From contig OZ220056.1 in NCBI GenBank assembly GCA_964291475.2, positions 1 through 64,000 of the forward strand: 64,000 nucleotides of DNA, given 5' to 3'. This stretch comes from DAOUKH01 sp964291475. GTDB taxonomy: Bacteria; Chloroflexota; Dehalococcoidia; SHYB01. Position 1 is the stretch's first letter, and each line of letters opens with the position of its first letter. Below the pieces are notes generated by a model. That model was not told the DNA's origin. It did no database searches and saw nothing but the letters and a program-made list of their open reading frames with translations. The position numbers and the translations under genes were made by a program. Positions 51,237 to 61,256 of the stretch are shown here, piece after piece.

Positions 51237-53512
51237 ATGACGACGACAGCCGACCGCCCGTCCGCCGAGTTCAAAGTGGTCGGGACGCGCCCGATCCGGC
51301 ATGACGGCTATGACAAGGTCACGGGCCGGGCCAAGTACGGGGCCGACCTGCAGCTCGCCGACCTGCTCCATGGGGCGGTGCTCCGCAGTCCCCACGCCCA
51401 CGCCCGCATTCGCTCGATCGACACGTCGAAGGCGGAGGCGTTGGACGGCGTTCGCGCCGTGGTGACCTCCAAGGACCTGCCGGAGAAGACGACCCCGCCT
51501 TCCAACTTCATGGAGACGCTGGCCGACCCGCAGATCCTGACCGAGATCGCCTTGGCGCGGGGCAAGGCGTTGTACAAGGGGCACGCCGTCGCCGGCGTCG
51601 CCGCCGCGAGCAAGCACGTCGCCGAGGCGGCCCTCGACCTCATCGAGGTCGACTACGAGGTGCTGCCGCACGTGCTCGACGTGGATGCGGCCATGGCGCC
51701 GGACGCGCCGGTGCTCCACGAGGCGCTGCGCACCAACGACGCCACGGCGGCCGGCGACTCCGGCCCCACCAACGTCGCCGCCCACACCCAGTTCAAGCAG
51801 GGCGACCTCGAGCAGGGCTTCGCCGAGGCCGACGTCATCGTCGAGCGCTCCTTCACCACGAAGGCCGTGCACCAGGGCTACATCGAGCCGCAAAACTCAA
51901 CGGCCCTGTGGAACGCCGATGACACCATCACCATTTGGAAGAGCACCCAGGGGCCCTTCATCGTCCGGCACCAAGTCGCGTCGATCCTGAACCTTCCCGT
52001 GTCCAGCGTGAAGGTCGTGCCGATGGAGATCGGCGGCGGCTTCGGCGGCAAGATCAACAGCTACCTCGACCCGGTGACGGCGACGCTCTCGAAGAAGACC
52101 GGCCACCCGGTGAAGATTTCGATGACCCGCAAGGAAGTGTTCGAAGGAACGGGCCCCGCCTCGGGGACGGCGCTGCGGGCCAAGATCGGAGCGAAGCGCG
52201 ACGGCACGATCACCGCGGCTGAGGTCTACCTGGCCTATGAAGCGGGGGCCTTCCCCGGCTCGTCGGTGGCCTCCGGGGCCGCCACCTGCCTGGCGCCCTA
52301 CAAGATCGAGAACCTGCTGATCGACGGCTACGACGTGGTGGTGAACAAGCCGAAGACTTCGGCCTACCGCGCGCCGGGCTCGCCGCAGGCCTCCTTCGCC
52401 GTCGAGCAGGTCGTCGACGAGCTCGCCCAAGAGCTCGGCATGGACCCGCTCGAGCTGCGCCTGAAGAACGTTACCCAGACGGGCGACCGGCAGGCCTCGG
52501 GGATGCCGTTCCCCAGCATCGGCGCAAAGCAGCTTGAAGAGACGATCAAGGACCATCCCACTACTCTGCGCCCCTGGAGGGGCCGAACAAGGGCCGCGGC
52601 CTCGCGATGGGCTACTGGGGCAACGCCGGCATGAACTCGTCGGCCACATTGAACGTCACCTCGAACGGCCAAGTGACCCTGGTGACCGGCTCCGTCGACA
52701 TCGGCGGTTCTCGCGCCGCCCTCGCCATGCAGGCGGCCGAGGTCCTGGGCCTCAACGCCGAGGACGTCCACCCCAGCGTCGGCGACACCGACTCGGTGGG
52801 CTACACCGGGGTCACCGGCGGCAGCCGCACCGCCTTCGCCACCGGCATCGCGGTGGTCAACGCCGCCCAAGACGTCAAGGAGCAGATGGTCCGCAGGGCG
52901 GCGCTCCTGTGGGAGACGCAGCCCGAGGACATCGAGTACGTCGACGGGGTCTTCATCTCGTCGAAGAATCCCGACGACCGGCTCACGTTCAAGGAGCTGG
53001 CCGGCCAACTGATGATGACCGGCGGCCTCATCACGGCCTCCGCTTCCGCCGATCCCAAGCAGGTCGGGCCGTCGTTCGCGGCGCTGCTGGTCGACGTCGA
53101 GGTAGACCCCGAGACCGGGAAGGTGGAGGTGGAACGCGCCACCATCTTCCAAGACGTGGGGAAGGCGGCGCACCCGAGCTACGTCGAGGGGCAGATGCAG
53201 GGCGGAACGGTGCAGGGCATCGGCTGGGCGCTCAACGAGGAGTACTACTACCTCGACAGCGGCGTGATGGCGAACTCGAGCTTCCTCGACTACCGCATCC
53301 CGACGAGCCTCGACCTGCCGATGATCGAGCCGGTGCTCGTCGAGGCGCACAACCCCGGGCACCCGTTCGGCCTGCGGGGCGTCGGCGAAGCCTCGCTGGT
53401 GCCGCCGATGGCGGCGATGGCGAACGCGATCAGCCGCGCCACCGGCAAGCGCATCACCGAGCTTCCCATGTCGCCGGGCGCGGTCCTGGACTCCATGGCC
53501 AACGGCGGCTGA
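51237..53512 (+). pseudogene. xanthine dehydrogenase-type molybdenum-binding subunit, one frameshift near 52558
   Basis: The first part runs from ATG 51237 with VVGTRPIRHDGYDKVTGRAK and GGGFGGKINSYLDPVTATLS (Mo-pterin site). The second part resumes at about 52560 with HYSAPLEGPNKGRGLAMGYW and later GGSRTAFATG and GVGEASLVPPMAAM (end of the fold). Total 2276 nt, two over a multiple of three, so one base is missing or two added near 52555-52562. The protein is of the XdhB/CoxL group that oxidises a heterocycle or aldehyde. The FAD and 2Fe-2S subunit genes and a chaperone are absent nearby. Confidence 0.85.
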
Positions 53513-53522
53513 AGGGAGCGGC

Positions 53523-54329
53523 GTGGCCGACCTTCTGGCGGGTAAGACCGCCATCGTCACCGGCGGAGGCCGGGGCATCGGACGCGCCATCGCGCTCTGC
53601 CTGGCGGGCGACGGCGCCGATGTCGCCGTCTGCGACCGCGACGCAGCCCCCGCGCAAGAGGCGGCGCATGAGATCGAGGCGCTGGGACGGCGGGCGGCGG
53701 CGATCGAGGCCGACGTCGCCACGCGGGAGGGCGCGGCGCGGATGGTCGCCGAGGCGCTCGCGGCATTCGGAAGCATCGACATCCTCGTCAACAACGCGGG
53801 GGTGATGGGCGCGCCGGGCTGGAACGAGCGCACGGAACCCAACGACGACGATTGGGCGGCGGCGGTGCGGGTGAACCTCATGTCGCGGGTCTACTGCTCG
53901 GAGGCGGTCACGGCGCACATGAAGGAGCGCGGCGGGGGCAAGATCGTGAACGTCGCCTCGATCGGCGGCTTCATCGGGAGCCGGGGCGCGGCGCACTACG
54001 GCGCCAGCAAGGCCGCCGACATCAGCTACACCAAATCGCTTGCGGTCGAGCTCGGCCGGTACAACATCAACGTCAACGCGGTCTGCCCCGGCATCACCGA
54101 GGGCACCGACATGGCGCGCGGCATCCAGGACCAGTTCCGCATCCGCGTGCCGGGCGCCGCCGCGATGGACGACGCGGAGATGTTCCAGCGGGCCGCTTTC
54201 AGGCAACCGTTGCGGCGGGGCAACGTTCCCGAGGACATCGGGTGGATGGTCTCGTTCCTCGCCTCCGACCGGGCCCGGAACGTCCACGGGCAGGCCATCG
54301 CCGTCGATTGCGGCGCGACGATGCGCTAG
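53523..54329 (+). CDS. SDR family oxidoreductase
   Basis: 268 residues, GTG start. Cofactor loop AIVTGGGRGIGRAIALCLAG, DILVNNAGVMGAPGWNERTE, VNVASIGGFIGSRGAAHYGA (Tyr-x-x-x-Lys in YGASKAAD), end VHGQAIAVDCGATM. The start lies ten bases after the XDH-type gene, so the two are probably one operon for stepwise oxidation of a small molecule. Substrate unknown. Confidence 0.9.
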   Translation: MADLLAGKTAIVTGGGRGIGRAIALCLAGDGADVAVCDRDAAPAQEAAHEIEALGRRAAAIEADVATREGAARMVAEALAAFGSIDILVNNAGVMGAPGWNERTEPNDDDWAAAVRVNLMSRVYCSEAVTAHMKERGGGKIVNVASIGGFIGSRGAAHYGASKAADISYTKSLAVELGRYNINVNAVCPGITEGTDMARGIQDQFRIRVPGAAAMDDAEMFQRAAFRQPLRRGNVPEDIGWMVSFLASDRARNVHGQAIAVDCGATMR

Positions 54330-54388
54330 CGCCCGGCGGTACGCGAGGCCGTACACTGGTTGGCGGCCCGAGGCCCCCGCCGACGAAC

Positions 54389-55612
54389 GTGAACCGAACA
54401 CCCTACGTCCGCTTTCCCGCGCTGCGCGCCTTCTACGGGCGCGGCTTCCGCCTGTTCTGGGCCGCCGCCCTCCTGAGCTTCGGCTCGATTCAGATGCAGC
54501 AGTTGGCGCGGGGTTACTACGGCCGCTACCTGACCGAATCGCCGTTGCTCGTGGCGGCCGTCTTCGCGTTAAGCATGGCCCCGATGTTGATCATGCCGTT
54601 CGTGGGCGGCCTGCTCGCCGACCGGTCCGACAAGCGGCGTGTGCTGCTGGTCTTGGAAGTGGGCCAGATCGGCCTCGCTGTCGCCATAGGACTGCTCGTC
54701 GCCGCCGATGCGGTAAACATCGCCGGCCTGCTTCTGCTTTCACTCGCGGCCGGTGTCTTCATGGGACTCTCCGTGCCCATTCGCCAATCGGCGATTCCCG
54801 ACGTGGCGGAGCCCGGCACCGAGACGAACGCTCTGGTCCTCTACAGCACCATCTTCAGTCTGATGATGATCGCCGCGCCGGCGATCGGCGGGGTCGTGAT
54901 TCAAGTAGCCGGGCCGCAAGCGCCGTTCTTCGCAGCGTGCGGCTTGTCGGTGCTCTCGATCATCTTCCTGTTTCGCATGCCGGGGATTCCGCCAAAGCCG
55001 CGAAGGGAGAAGGCACCCTTGGCGCAGGAGCTAACCGAGGGCGTTCGGGCAGTCCGCGCCTCGCCGCCGTTGATGCTCGCGATGATTTCGGGGGTCATCG
55101 GCACGTTCTTCATCGTGCCGCACGCCGCGCTCTTCCCGATCTACCAGGAAGACATCCTGGACGTGGGCGCCTCGGGGCTCGGCCTCATGTTCGCGGCGAG
55201 CGGCATTGGGGCGTTGATCGTGGCCTTCGTGCTGGCGCTCACGAGCTCCGAACGCCCCTCGGTGCGCCTCAGCTTGCTGATGGGGGCGCTGTCGGGCCTG
55301 TTCATCGCCGTCTTCGCGCAGTCCGACTCGTTCGCGGTCTCGCTGGGCGTGCTGGTGGCGGTGGGCGCCTTCTCCCAGGGCTTCTTCACCTTGAACATGG
55401 CCCTGGTCCAGTGGCTCGCCCCGCCGGCCGTGATGGGGCGCGTCATCGCGCTGCGGATCATGATCTTCGGCATGACCCCGGCGGCGCAGATCATGCTCGG
55501 CGCCGCAGCCGACCTCACCTCGCCCCAGGCCGCCCTCGGCGTGATGGGGCTGCTCGCCGTCATCCCGCAGATCGCCCTCATGATCCGCCCGCGCGTTTCC
55601 ATGCCGCCTTAA
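54389..55612 (+). CDS. MFS transporter (MFS_3/EntS-like)
   Basis: 407 residues, GTG start. Twelve helices: GRGFRLFWAAALLSFGSIQM, GGLLADRSDKRRVLLVLEVG (motif A), GLSVPIRQSAIPDVAEPGTE. Similar to the transporter at 45519. It would export a product or toxin. A terminator-like hairpin follows at 55621. Convergent with the LLM gene. Confidence 0.9.
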   Translation: MNRTPYVRFPALRAFYGRGFRLFWAAALLSFGSIQMQQLARGYYGRYLTESPLLVAAVFALSMAPMLIMPFVGGLLADRSDKRRVLLVLEVGQIGLAVAIGLLVAADAVNIAGLLLLSLAAGVFMGLSVPIRQSAIPDVAEPGTETNALVLYSTIFSLMMIAAPAIGGVVIQVAGPQAPFFAACGLSVLSIIFLFRMPGIPPKPRREKAPLAQELTEGVRAVRASPPLMLAMISGVIGTFFIVPHAALFPIYQEDILDVGASGLGLMFAASGIGALIVAFVLALTSSERPSVRLSLLMGALSGLFIAVFAQSDSFAVSLGVLVAVGAFSQGFFTLNMALVQWLAPPAVMGRVIALRIMIFGMTPAAQIMLGAAADLTSPQAALGVMGLLAVIPQIALMIRPRVSMPP

Positions 55613-55620
55613 CCGCGAAA

Positions 55621-55640
55621 CCCCCTTCAGATGAAGGGGG
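55621..55640. terminator. hairpin between convergent MFS and LLM genes
   Basis: CCCCCTTC / GAAGGGGG arms with loop AGAT, eight base pairs. It sits in the 55-base gap between the two convergent stops and can act on both strands; a TTTC run follows on the minus strand. Confidence 0.65.
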
Positions 55641-55667
55641 CTTCGGAGTTGCGGACGGGGGGAGCGG

Positions 55668-56843
55668 CTAGTCGGCGCGGGGAACGAGCGGACCGCCGAC
55701 CGCTTCGCGGTAGCGGACCGTGCTGTGTACCGGGTCTTTATCGAACTCGGGGATGACGTGCTTGCCGAAGAGCTCGACGGTCTCCGCCACCGCCTCGGGG
55801 GGCTGGTTGCCGCAGACGCTGAAGACGAGCTGGTCGCAGCCGATGTCTTGGTAGGGCTGGAGCTGCTGGATGATCTCGTCGGGGTCGCCGACGAGGGCGT
55901 AGCCGCCCTCGATCATGGCGTCGATGTGCTCGGGCGGCGTCTCCGGGATCAGCTCGGGCCAGTAGGGGAGTCCCTCCGGCCTGGGGAAGGTGTCGTGATA
56001 GCGGTAGACCAGCGACGGGAGATAGGTGGAGCCGGCCGAGGCCGCGAGCTCGCGGGCGCGCTGCCTGTCACTCTGGCAGGTCAAGCCGACGGTGACCATG
56101 ACGTTGTCGTTCACGTACTCGCCGATGGGGTTGGCGTCGCCGATGTGCTTCTTGTAGTTCCCGATGTGCTCTTTCATGTCCCAGACGGAGCCGATGTTGA
56201 AGCCGAGCAGCCCCAGGCCGTTCCTGGCGGCGCGCTCGTAGGTGCCGGGGTTGCCGGCGGCGACCCACAAGGCGGGGTGAGTGTGGGCGTAGGGCTTGGG
56301 AAGGACGTTGAACGCGCCTTCGCGGCCGGGCATCATCTGCGTCCCCTCGGAGGGGGTGACGAAGGCCGTGCCGTCGGGGTGGGAGTAGCCCTTCTGCCGC
56401 CACATCTTGGGCAGCTCGCGGATGGTCTCATCCCAGTTGGCGCGCGTCTCGTCGTTGGTGAGGCCGAAGCCGCCGATCTCGTGGCTTCCCGCGCCGCGGC
56501 CGGTGCCGAACTCGAACCGTCCCTGGCTCAGTTGGTCGAGCATCGCGACGCGCTCGGCGAGCCGGATGGGATGGTTCACGATGGGGTTCATGTTGAAGAT
56601 GCCCGAGCCGAGGTGGATCCGCTCGGTGACCGCAAGCGCGTAGGCGCAGAAGGTGGCGGAGTCGGAGAGGTGGGAGTACTCCTCGAGGAAGTGGTGCTCG
56701 CTCACCCACACGTACTTGAAGTTGTGCTTGTCGGCGAGCTTGATCATGTCCAGCTCGCGCCGCACCCAGTCCTGTTCGTAGACCGGGCTGTGCGCGTTCG
56801 CCTGACCCGGAGCATGCCCTTGCACGAAGATCCCGAACTCCAT
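55668..56843 (-). CDS. LLM class flavin-dependent oxidoreductase
   Basis: 391 residues from ATG 56843 with an AGGAGG site (the frame continues to 57146 but homologues start at MEFGIFVQGHAPGQANAHSP). KYVWVSEHHFLEEYSHLSDS (H-H element), GSGIFNMNPIVNHPIRLAER, LSQGRFEFGTGRGAGSHEIG (FMN phosphate) and LVFSVCGNQPPEAVAETVEL at the end. Second LLM enzyme of the window, with a different C-terminus from that at 37972. Monooxygenase on an unknown substrate. Confidence 0.92.
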   Translation of the reverse strand: MEFGIFVQGHAPGQANAHSPVYEQDWVRRELDMIKLADKHNFKYVWVSEHHFLEEYSHLSDSATFCAYALAVTERIHLGSGIFNMNPIVNHPIRLAERVAMLDQLSQGRFEFGTGRGAGSHEIGGFGLTNDETRANWDETIRELPKMWRQKGYSHPDGTAFVTPSEGTQMMPGREGAFNVLPKPYAHTHPALWVAAGNPGTYERAARNGLGLLGFNIGSVWDMKEHIGNYKKHIGDANPIGEYVNDNVMVTVGLTCQSDRQRARELAASAGSTYLPSLVYRYHDTFPRPEGLPYWPELIPETPPEHIDAMIEGGYALVGDPDEIIQQLQPYQDIGCDQLVFSVCGNQPPEAVAETVELFGKHVIPEFDKDPVHSTVRYREAVGGPLVPRAD

Positions 56844-57000
56844 CGTTCCTCCTAACGCCGCCGGCCCCGGCGGGCCGGTCCTGTGCCGATTGCGCGCCGG
56901 GCGCGCAACGTCAGATTGTAGCAGCCAAGCGGCGGAAATGGTGGCCTTTACCACGGCGGCGAGAAGGGCCACACTTGGGGCGCAACGCGAGGAGGCCTTC

Positions 57001-57822
57001 GTGGACGATCCGCGCTTCTCGATCTGCGCCATCACCACGCCGAAGTGGGACCTCGGCCAGTGCGTCGATGGGTGGGCGCGCCACGGCGTCCCCGCCATTG
57101 GCGTGACTCGCGTGGGGCTCAACGAGTACGGGAGGCAAGAGGGCATTCGCCGGCTGAAGGACTCCGGCCTGCGGGTGACCGACTACCAGGGGATCGGCCG
57201 GTACGGGCACGACCACCCGCGCATCAGCGAGGTCGTCGACTCCTTCATGGGGGACCTGGACGCCGCCGCGGAGCTCGGGGTCGACTGCGTGTTCGTGATG
57301 AGCGGGCCGCGGGATGACGCGCTCTGGGAGGAGGCGGCGAAGCGCTTCACCGAGGAGCTCCGGTTGCTGCTGCCCCACGCCAAGGAGCGCGGCCTTCGGC
57401 TGGCCATCGAGCCGATCCATCCGATGCGGCAGGACCTGACGTTCGTCAACACGGCGAAGGACGCCTACGACATCATCACCGAGATCGGCGACCCCGACCT
57501 GGGCTACGTCTTCGACTTCTGGCACCTGTGGTTCGCGCCGGACATCGAGGAGCAGATCCGGCGGACGGCGGCGTCGATCTTCAACGTGCAGGTCAGCGAC
57601 CACAAGGCGATGACGCTGCGAACACTCGACCGCACCGCGCCGGGCGAGGGGATCGCGCCGTGCACGGCCATGCTCCGCGCCCTGGAGGAATCGGGCTACG
57701 GCGGCTACTACGAGATGGAGGTCGTGAGCCCCGACAACGAGGAGATGGGCTACGAAGCGGCTATCAAACGCTCGATAGAGAGCTACCGGCGATTGCGCGA
57801 AGCGGCGGCGCAACCGGAATAA
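57001..57822 (+). CDS. sugar phosphate isomerase/epimerase family protein
   Basis: 273 residues from the GTG at 57001, behind a GAGGAGG site; the open frame to 56890 has no such site. AP-endonuclease-2-type TIM barrel: FSICAITTPKWDLGQCVDGW at the start, RLAIEPIHPMRQDLTFVNTA (metal Glu), YVFDFWHLWFAPD and YYEMEVVSPDNEEMGY (last metal Glu). Typical of 2-keto-sugar or inosose isomerases. Followed by the aminotransferase 14 bases on. Divergent from the LLM gene. Confidence 0.88.
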   Translation: MDDPRFSICAITTPKWDLGQCVDGWARHGVPAIGVTRVGLNEYGRQEGIRRLKDSGLRVTDYQGIGRYGHDHPRISEVVDSFMGDLDAAAELGVDCVFVMSGPRDDALWEEAAKRFTEELRLLLPHAKERGLRLAIEPIHPMRQDLTFVNTAKDAYDIITEIGDPDLGYVFDFWHLWFAPDIEEQIRRTAASIFNVQVSDHKAMTLRTLDRTAPGEGIAPCTAMLRALEESGYGGYYEMEVVSPDNEEMGYEAAIKRSIESYRRLREAAAQPE

Positions 57823-57836
57823 GCTCAGGAGGAACT

Positions 57837-59184
57837 ATGAACGCAGCCACCGACGGCATGGAGAAGGCCCGCGAGCGCTACTTCGCGGCGACGCCGAAGT
57901 CGCGGGCGCTGGCGGAGCGGGCGCGGGGGCACCTCCCCGACGGCGTCAGCCGGACCGGGCTGGTCTACTCCCACTACCCACCGTTCATCGAGCGCGCCGA
58001 GGGGCAGTTCCTCTACGACGTCGACGGCAACGCCATCCTGGACATGGCGAACGGCTTCAGCTCGCTGCCGCTGGGGCATGCGCATCCCGCGGTCGTCGAA
58101 GGGATCCAGGAGCAGCTCGCCAGGGGCATGGGGCATGGGCTGATGTCGGAGCGCGAGGTGGAGCTGGCGTCGATGCTGTCGGAGCGGTTCCCCTCGATGG
58201 AGCGGGTGCGGTTCACCGCGTCGGGGACTGAGGCCACGATGTTCGCGGTGCGGCTCGCCCGCGCCTTCACCGGCAGGACGACGTTCGCCCGCATGGAGGG
58301 GAGCTATCACGGGCTGCACGACATGATGTCGTCGGGGATGGGGGCCAACATCGGCCAGCCGTGGCCTGGCATGGAGGACGACCCCGTCGGCTACGGCGTC
58401 CCTCCACGCGTCCGTGAGGAAGTCGCCTTCCTCCCGTTCAACGACCTGGAGGGCTGCGCCGACGTCATGGCGGAGCATGCCGACGACTCTGGCCGCGGTG
58501 ATCGTCGAGCCGTTCATGGGGGCGGGCGGCGGGATTCCCTCGGAGCCGGGCTTCCTGGCCGGTCTGCGGGACCTGTGCGACCGTCACGGCGCTCTGCTCA
58601 TCTTCGACGAGATGATCTCCATCGGCATGTCGGTCAGCGGGGCACAGGGCTACTACGGGGTGACGCCCGACCTGACGGCGTGCGGGAAGCTCGTGGGCGG
58701 CGGGATGCCGATGGGCGTGTTCGGCGGGAGGGCCGACATCATGGCCCTGTGCGCGGGGGAGGGCGCCGCGCCGCCCGTGCTCCACACGGGAACGTGGAAT
58801 GCGCACCCCCTGGCGATGGCGGCGGGTGTCGCCCAACTGAAGCAGCTCACCCCGGAGGCCTACGCGTATCTGGGAGAACTCGGCGACTACATGCGCAACG
58901 GCGTGCGCGACCTGGCCGATGCCCGCGGGGTGGCGCTCCGGGTGAACGGCATCTGCCATTTCAGCGCCTTCCATTACACCACCGAGCCGGTGCGCAACCA
59001 CCGCGACGCGCGCAAGGGCGACGCGGCGCTGGCGTGGCGCGTCGGGTTTTCGCTGCTCAGCCAGGGATTCCACGTCCCCGGCGGCATCCGCACCAACCTC
59101 TCGACGGCGATCGAGAAGGCGGACATCGACCGTTTCATCACGGCGCTGGACACGGCGTTCGACGAGGGCGGCGCAGCGGCCTAG
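57837..59184 (+). pseudogene. class III aminotransferase, one frameshift near 58485
   Basis: ATG 57837 with AGGAGG five bases before. The N-terminal part (YPPFIERAEGQFLYDVDGNA, then RFTASGTEATMFAVRLARAF) and the C-terminal part (IFDEMISIGMSVSGAQGYYG, ACGKLVGGGMPMGVFGGRAD with the PLP Lys) match glutamate-1-semialdehyde aminotransferase-like enzymes. The frame changes at 58481-58490; removing one G near 58485 restores the run EHAD-TLAAVIVEPF. Total 1348 nt, one over. Product about 448 residues. It lies between the isomerase-like gene and the sulfurtransferase. Confidence 0.87.
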
Positions 59185-59199
59185 CCCCAGGAGGAGCCG

Positions 59200-60084
59200 C
59201 TACGGGGCGGAGACCTCGAGCGGCAGCGCGGGGTCGGCGGCCCACTCGAACATCGAGCCGTCGTAGACGGCGACGTTGTCGACGCCGAGCAGGGTGAGGG
59301 CAAGCGCCGCCGAACTGGCGGCGATGCCGCCGCCTCAGTAGGTGATGACGCGCTTGCCGTCGAGCGCGCCGACCGCCCCGAACCGCTCCTCAATGCCCCC
59401 GGGCCCAAGCAGGACGCCGGTCTCGTCGTCGAAGAGCGTGGTGACGGGGACGCTGACGCTGGAGGGTATCCGGCCGCTCCGTCCGTAGCGGGGCGGGGCG
59501 GTGCCCTCGAAGTCCTCGCGGCTGAGTGTGTTCACCAGGCAGGTCTCCGCGCCGCCGAGGGCGGCGAGCACCTCGTCCCGCGTGGCGGTGAGCTCGGGCC
59601 GGAGCTTTGCCGTGAAGCTGGCGGGGGCATAGTGACACTCGTCCGTCGAGACGGCCCGGCCTTCCGCTTTCCACTTGGCCCAACCGCCATCGAGCACCGC
59701 GGCGGCGTCGAAGCCGTGGGCGCGGAGGAGCCACCAAACGCGCGCCGGCCAACTCTGGCCGGTCCTGTCGTAGAGGATGACGCGCACGCCGTCGCCGATG
59801 CCGTAGCCGGCGATGATTTCGGCGAAGCGCGCCGGCGGTGGGACGGGGAACATGAACCGGGTCTCATCCTTCACCGTCAGCTCATCGACGAGGTCGATGA
59901 AGCCCGAGCCGGGGATGTGCCCCCGGCTCCAGGCGTCCTTGCCGCTGAGGAAGCGCATGGGGTGCTCGTCGGGATCCTGTTCGGGATCGCGGAAGACGGT
60001 GCAGTCGAAGACGCGCAGGTCGGGCTCGGCAAGGTGGGCGTCGAGCCAATCGGTGTCAACGAGAGGTCCGGGCAACGTCGGCAT
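59200..60084 (-). CDS. sulfurtransferase (SseA/rhodanese type) with in-frame UGA at the catalytic Cys
   Basis: Two rhodanese domains, 294 residues counting the UGA codon. Start ATG 60084 (MPTLPGPLVDTDWLDAHLAE). Domain 1 has DCTVFRDPEQDPDEHPMRFL and IPGSGFIDLVDELT; domain 2 carries RLDYDRTGQ-like VILYDRTGQSWPARVWWLLR and VLDGGWAKWKAEGR. The active-site loop of SseA is Y-C-G-x-G; here it reads V-I-T-Y-UGA-G-G-G-I-A-A-S, so codon 250 (59335-59337) is UGA where Cys belongs. The frame then runs 44 more codons to TAG at 59200 (GVDNVAVYDGSMFEWAADPA), as expected for the domain end. It is either a selenocysteine enzyme or a nonsense mutation; neighbouring genes are frameshifted. Confidence 0.8.
59305..59323 (-). 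promoter_or_regulatory. SECIS-like hairpin after the in-frame UGA
   Basis: In the mRNA, seven base pairs (CGCCGCC / GGCGGCG) enclose loop AGTTC. The loop begins 19 nt after the UGA and has G as its second base. This fits the bacterial SECIS pattern (loop 16-37 nt from UGA, G among the first two loop bases). A competing hairpin with a three-base loop can form just upstream, and GC-rich coding DNA makes such hairpins easily by chance. Confidence 0.4.
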
Positions 60085-60186
60085 GGCCCGATGGTAGGGG
60101 ATAGGGGCAGGGGCGGCAATGGATGATGGCGTGGCCGTTGACCGCGGCCCTACACTGACGCCGAACCCCTCCGCCGGCGGCAGACC

Positions 60187-61256
60187 ATGAAGACGCATCG
60201 CATCGTCATCATCCCGGGCGACGGCATCGGCCCCGAGATCGTGGAGGGGGCGGTGCGCGTACTGCGCCGGGTGCAGGAAATCGACGGCGGTTTCGTTCTC
60301 GACCTCACAGAGCATGAAGGCGGAGTGGGCTGCTACACCCGCATCGGCGCGGCGCTGAGCGACGACTCGGTCCAGGCGTGCCGTGACGCGGACGCGGTCC
60401 TCAAGGGCCCGGTAGGGCTCCCCTCGGCGCGGCTCCCCGACGGGACCGAGGCGGGGTTGCTGGGCGGGGTGCTGCGCATCGGGCTCGACCTCTACGCGAA
60501 CGTGCGCCCCATCGTGTTGTGGCCCGGCGTCCGCTCCCCGTAGCCGCCGCGCCCGGGGAGATCGACTACGTGATCGTTCGCGAGAACACGGAGGGGCTCT
60601 ACCTGTCGCGCGGGCGAGGGGTCGGCAACGACGACGTCATGACCGACACGCTCATGGTGACGCGGCGCGGGGTCGAGAGAATCGCGCGCTTCGCTTTCGA
60701 GACGGCCAAAGGGCGCTCCGGGGCGCCGTCCGACGGCCGCAGCCGGGTCACCTGCGTCGACAAGAGCAACGTGCTGCGAAGTTTCGGGCTCTTTCGCCGC
60801 GTCTTCCGAGAGGTGGGCGAGGCCTACCCGGAGATCGAAAAGGACTTCCTCTACGCCGACGCCGCAGCGCAGGCGCTGGTGCAGACGCCGCAGCGGTTCG
60901 ACGTGCTGGTCATGGAGAACTTCCTGGGGGACATCCTGAGCGACCTCGGCGGCGGCACCGTCGGCGGGATTGGGATGTGCCCCTCGGGGAACATCGGCGA
61001 CGATGCGGCCTACTTCGAGCCGGTGCACGGCTCGGCGCCCGACATCGCGGGGCGGGACCTCGCCAACCCGTGTGGGCAGATCCTCTCGGCCGCGATGCTG
61101 CTCGACCATATCGGAGAGCCCGGGGCGGCCGGGCTGATGCGCCGGGCCGTCGGGGCGGCGCTTGGCGAAGGCGCCCTGATCATCGACGAGACCGGGCGGC
61201 CGGAAGATGGCGGGAGGGCCGCGGTCGAGGCAGTGCTGGAGCACCTAGCACCATGA
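60187..61256 (+). pseudogene. isocitrate/isopropylmalate dehydrogenase family, one frameshift near 60528
   Basis: The first part (IVIIPGDGIGPEIVEGAVRV, then LYANVRPIVLWPGVR) ends in a stop at 60543. The second part resumes in another frame as PLPVAAAPGEIDYVIVREN-TEGLY, with VDKSNVLRSFGLFRRVF, NFLGDILSDLGGGTVGGIGM and FEPVHGSAPDIAGRDLANPC. These are all motifs of beta-decarboxylating dehydrogenases; the subtype (IPMDH, tartrate or isocitrate) is unclear. Total 1070 nt, one base short of a multiple of three. It overlaps the next gene by four bases. Confidence 0.88.
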
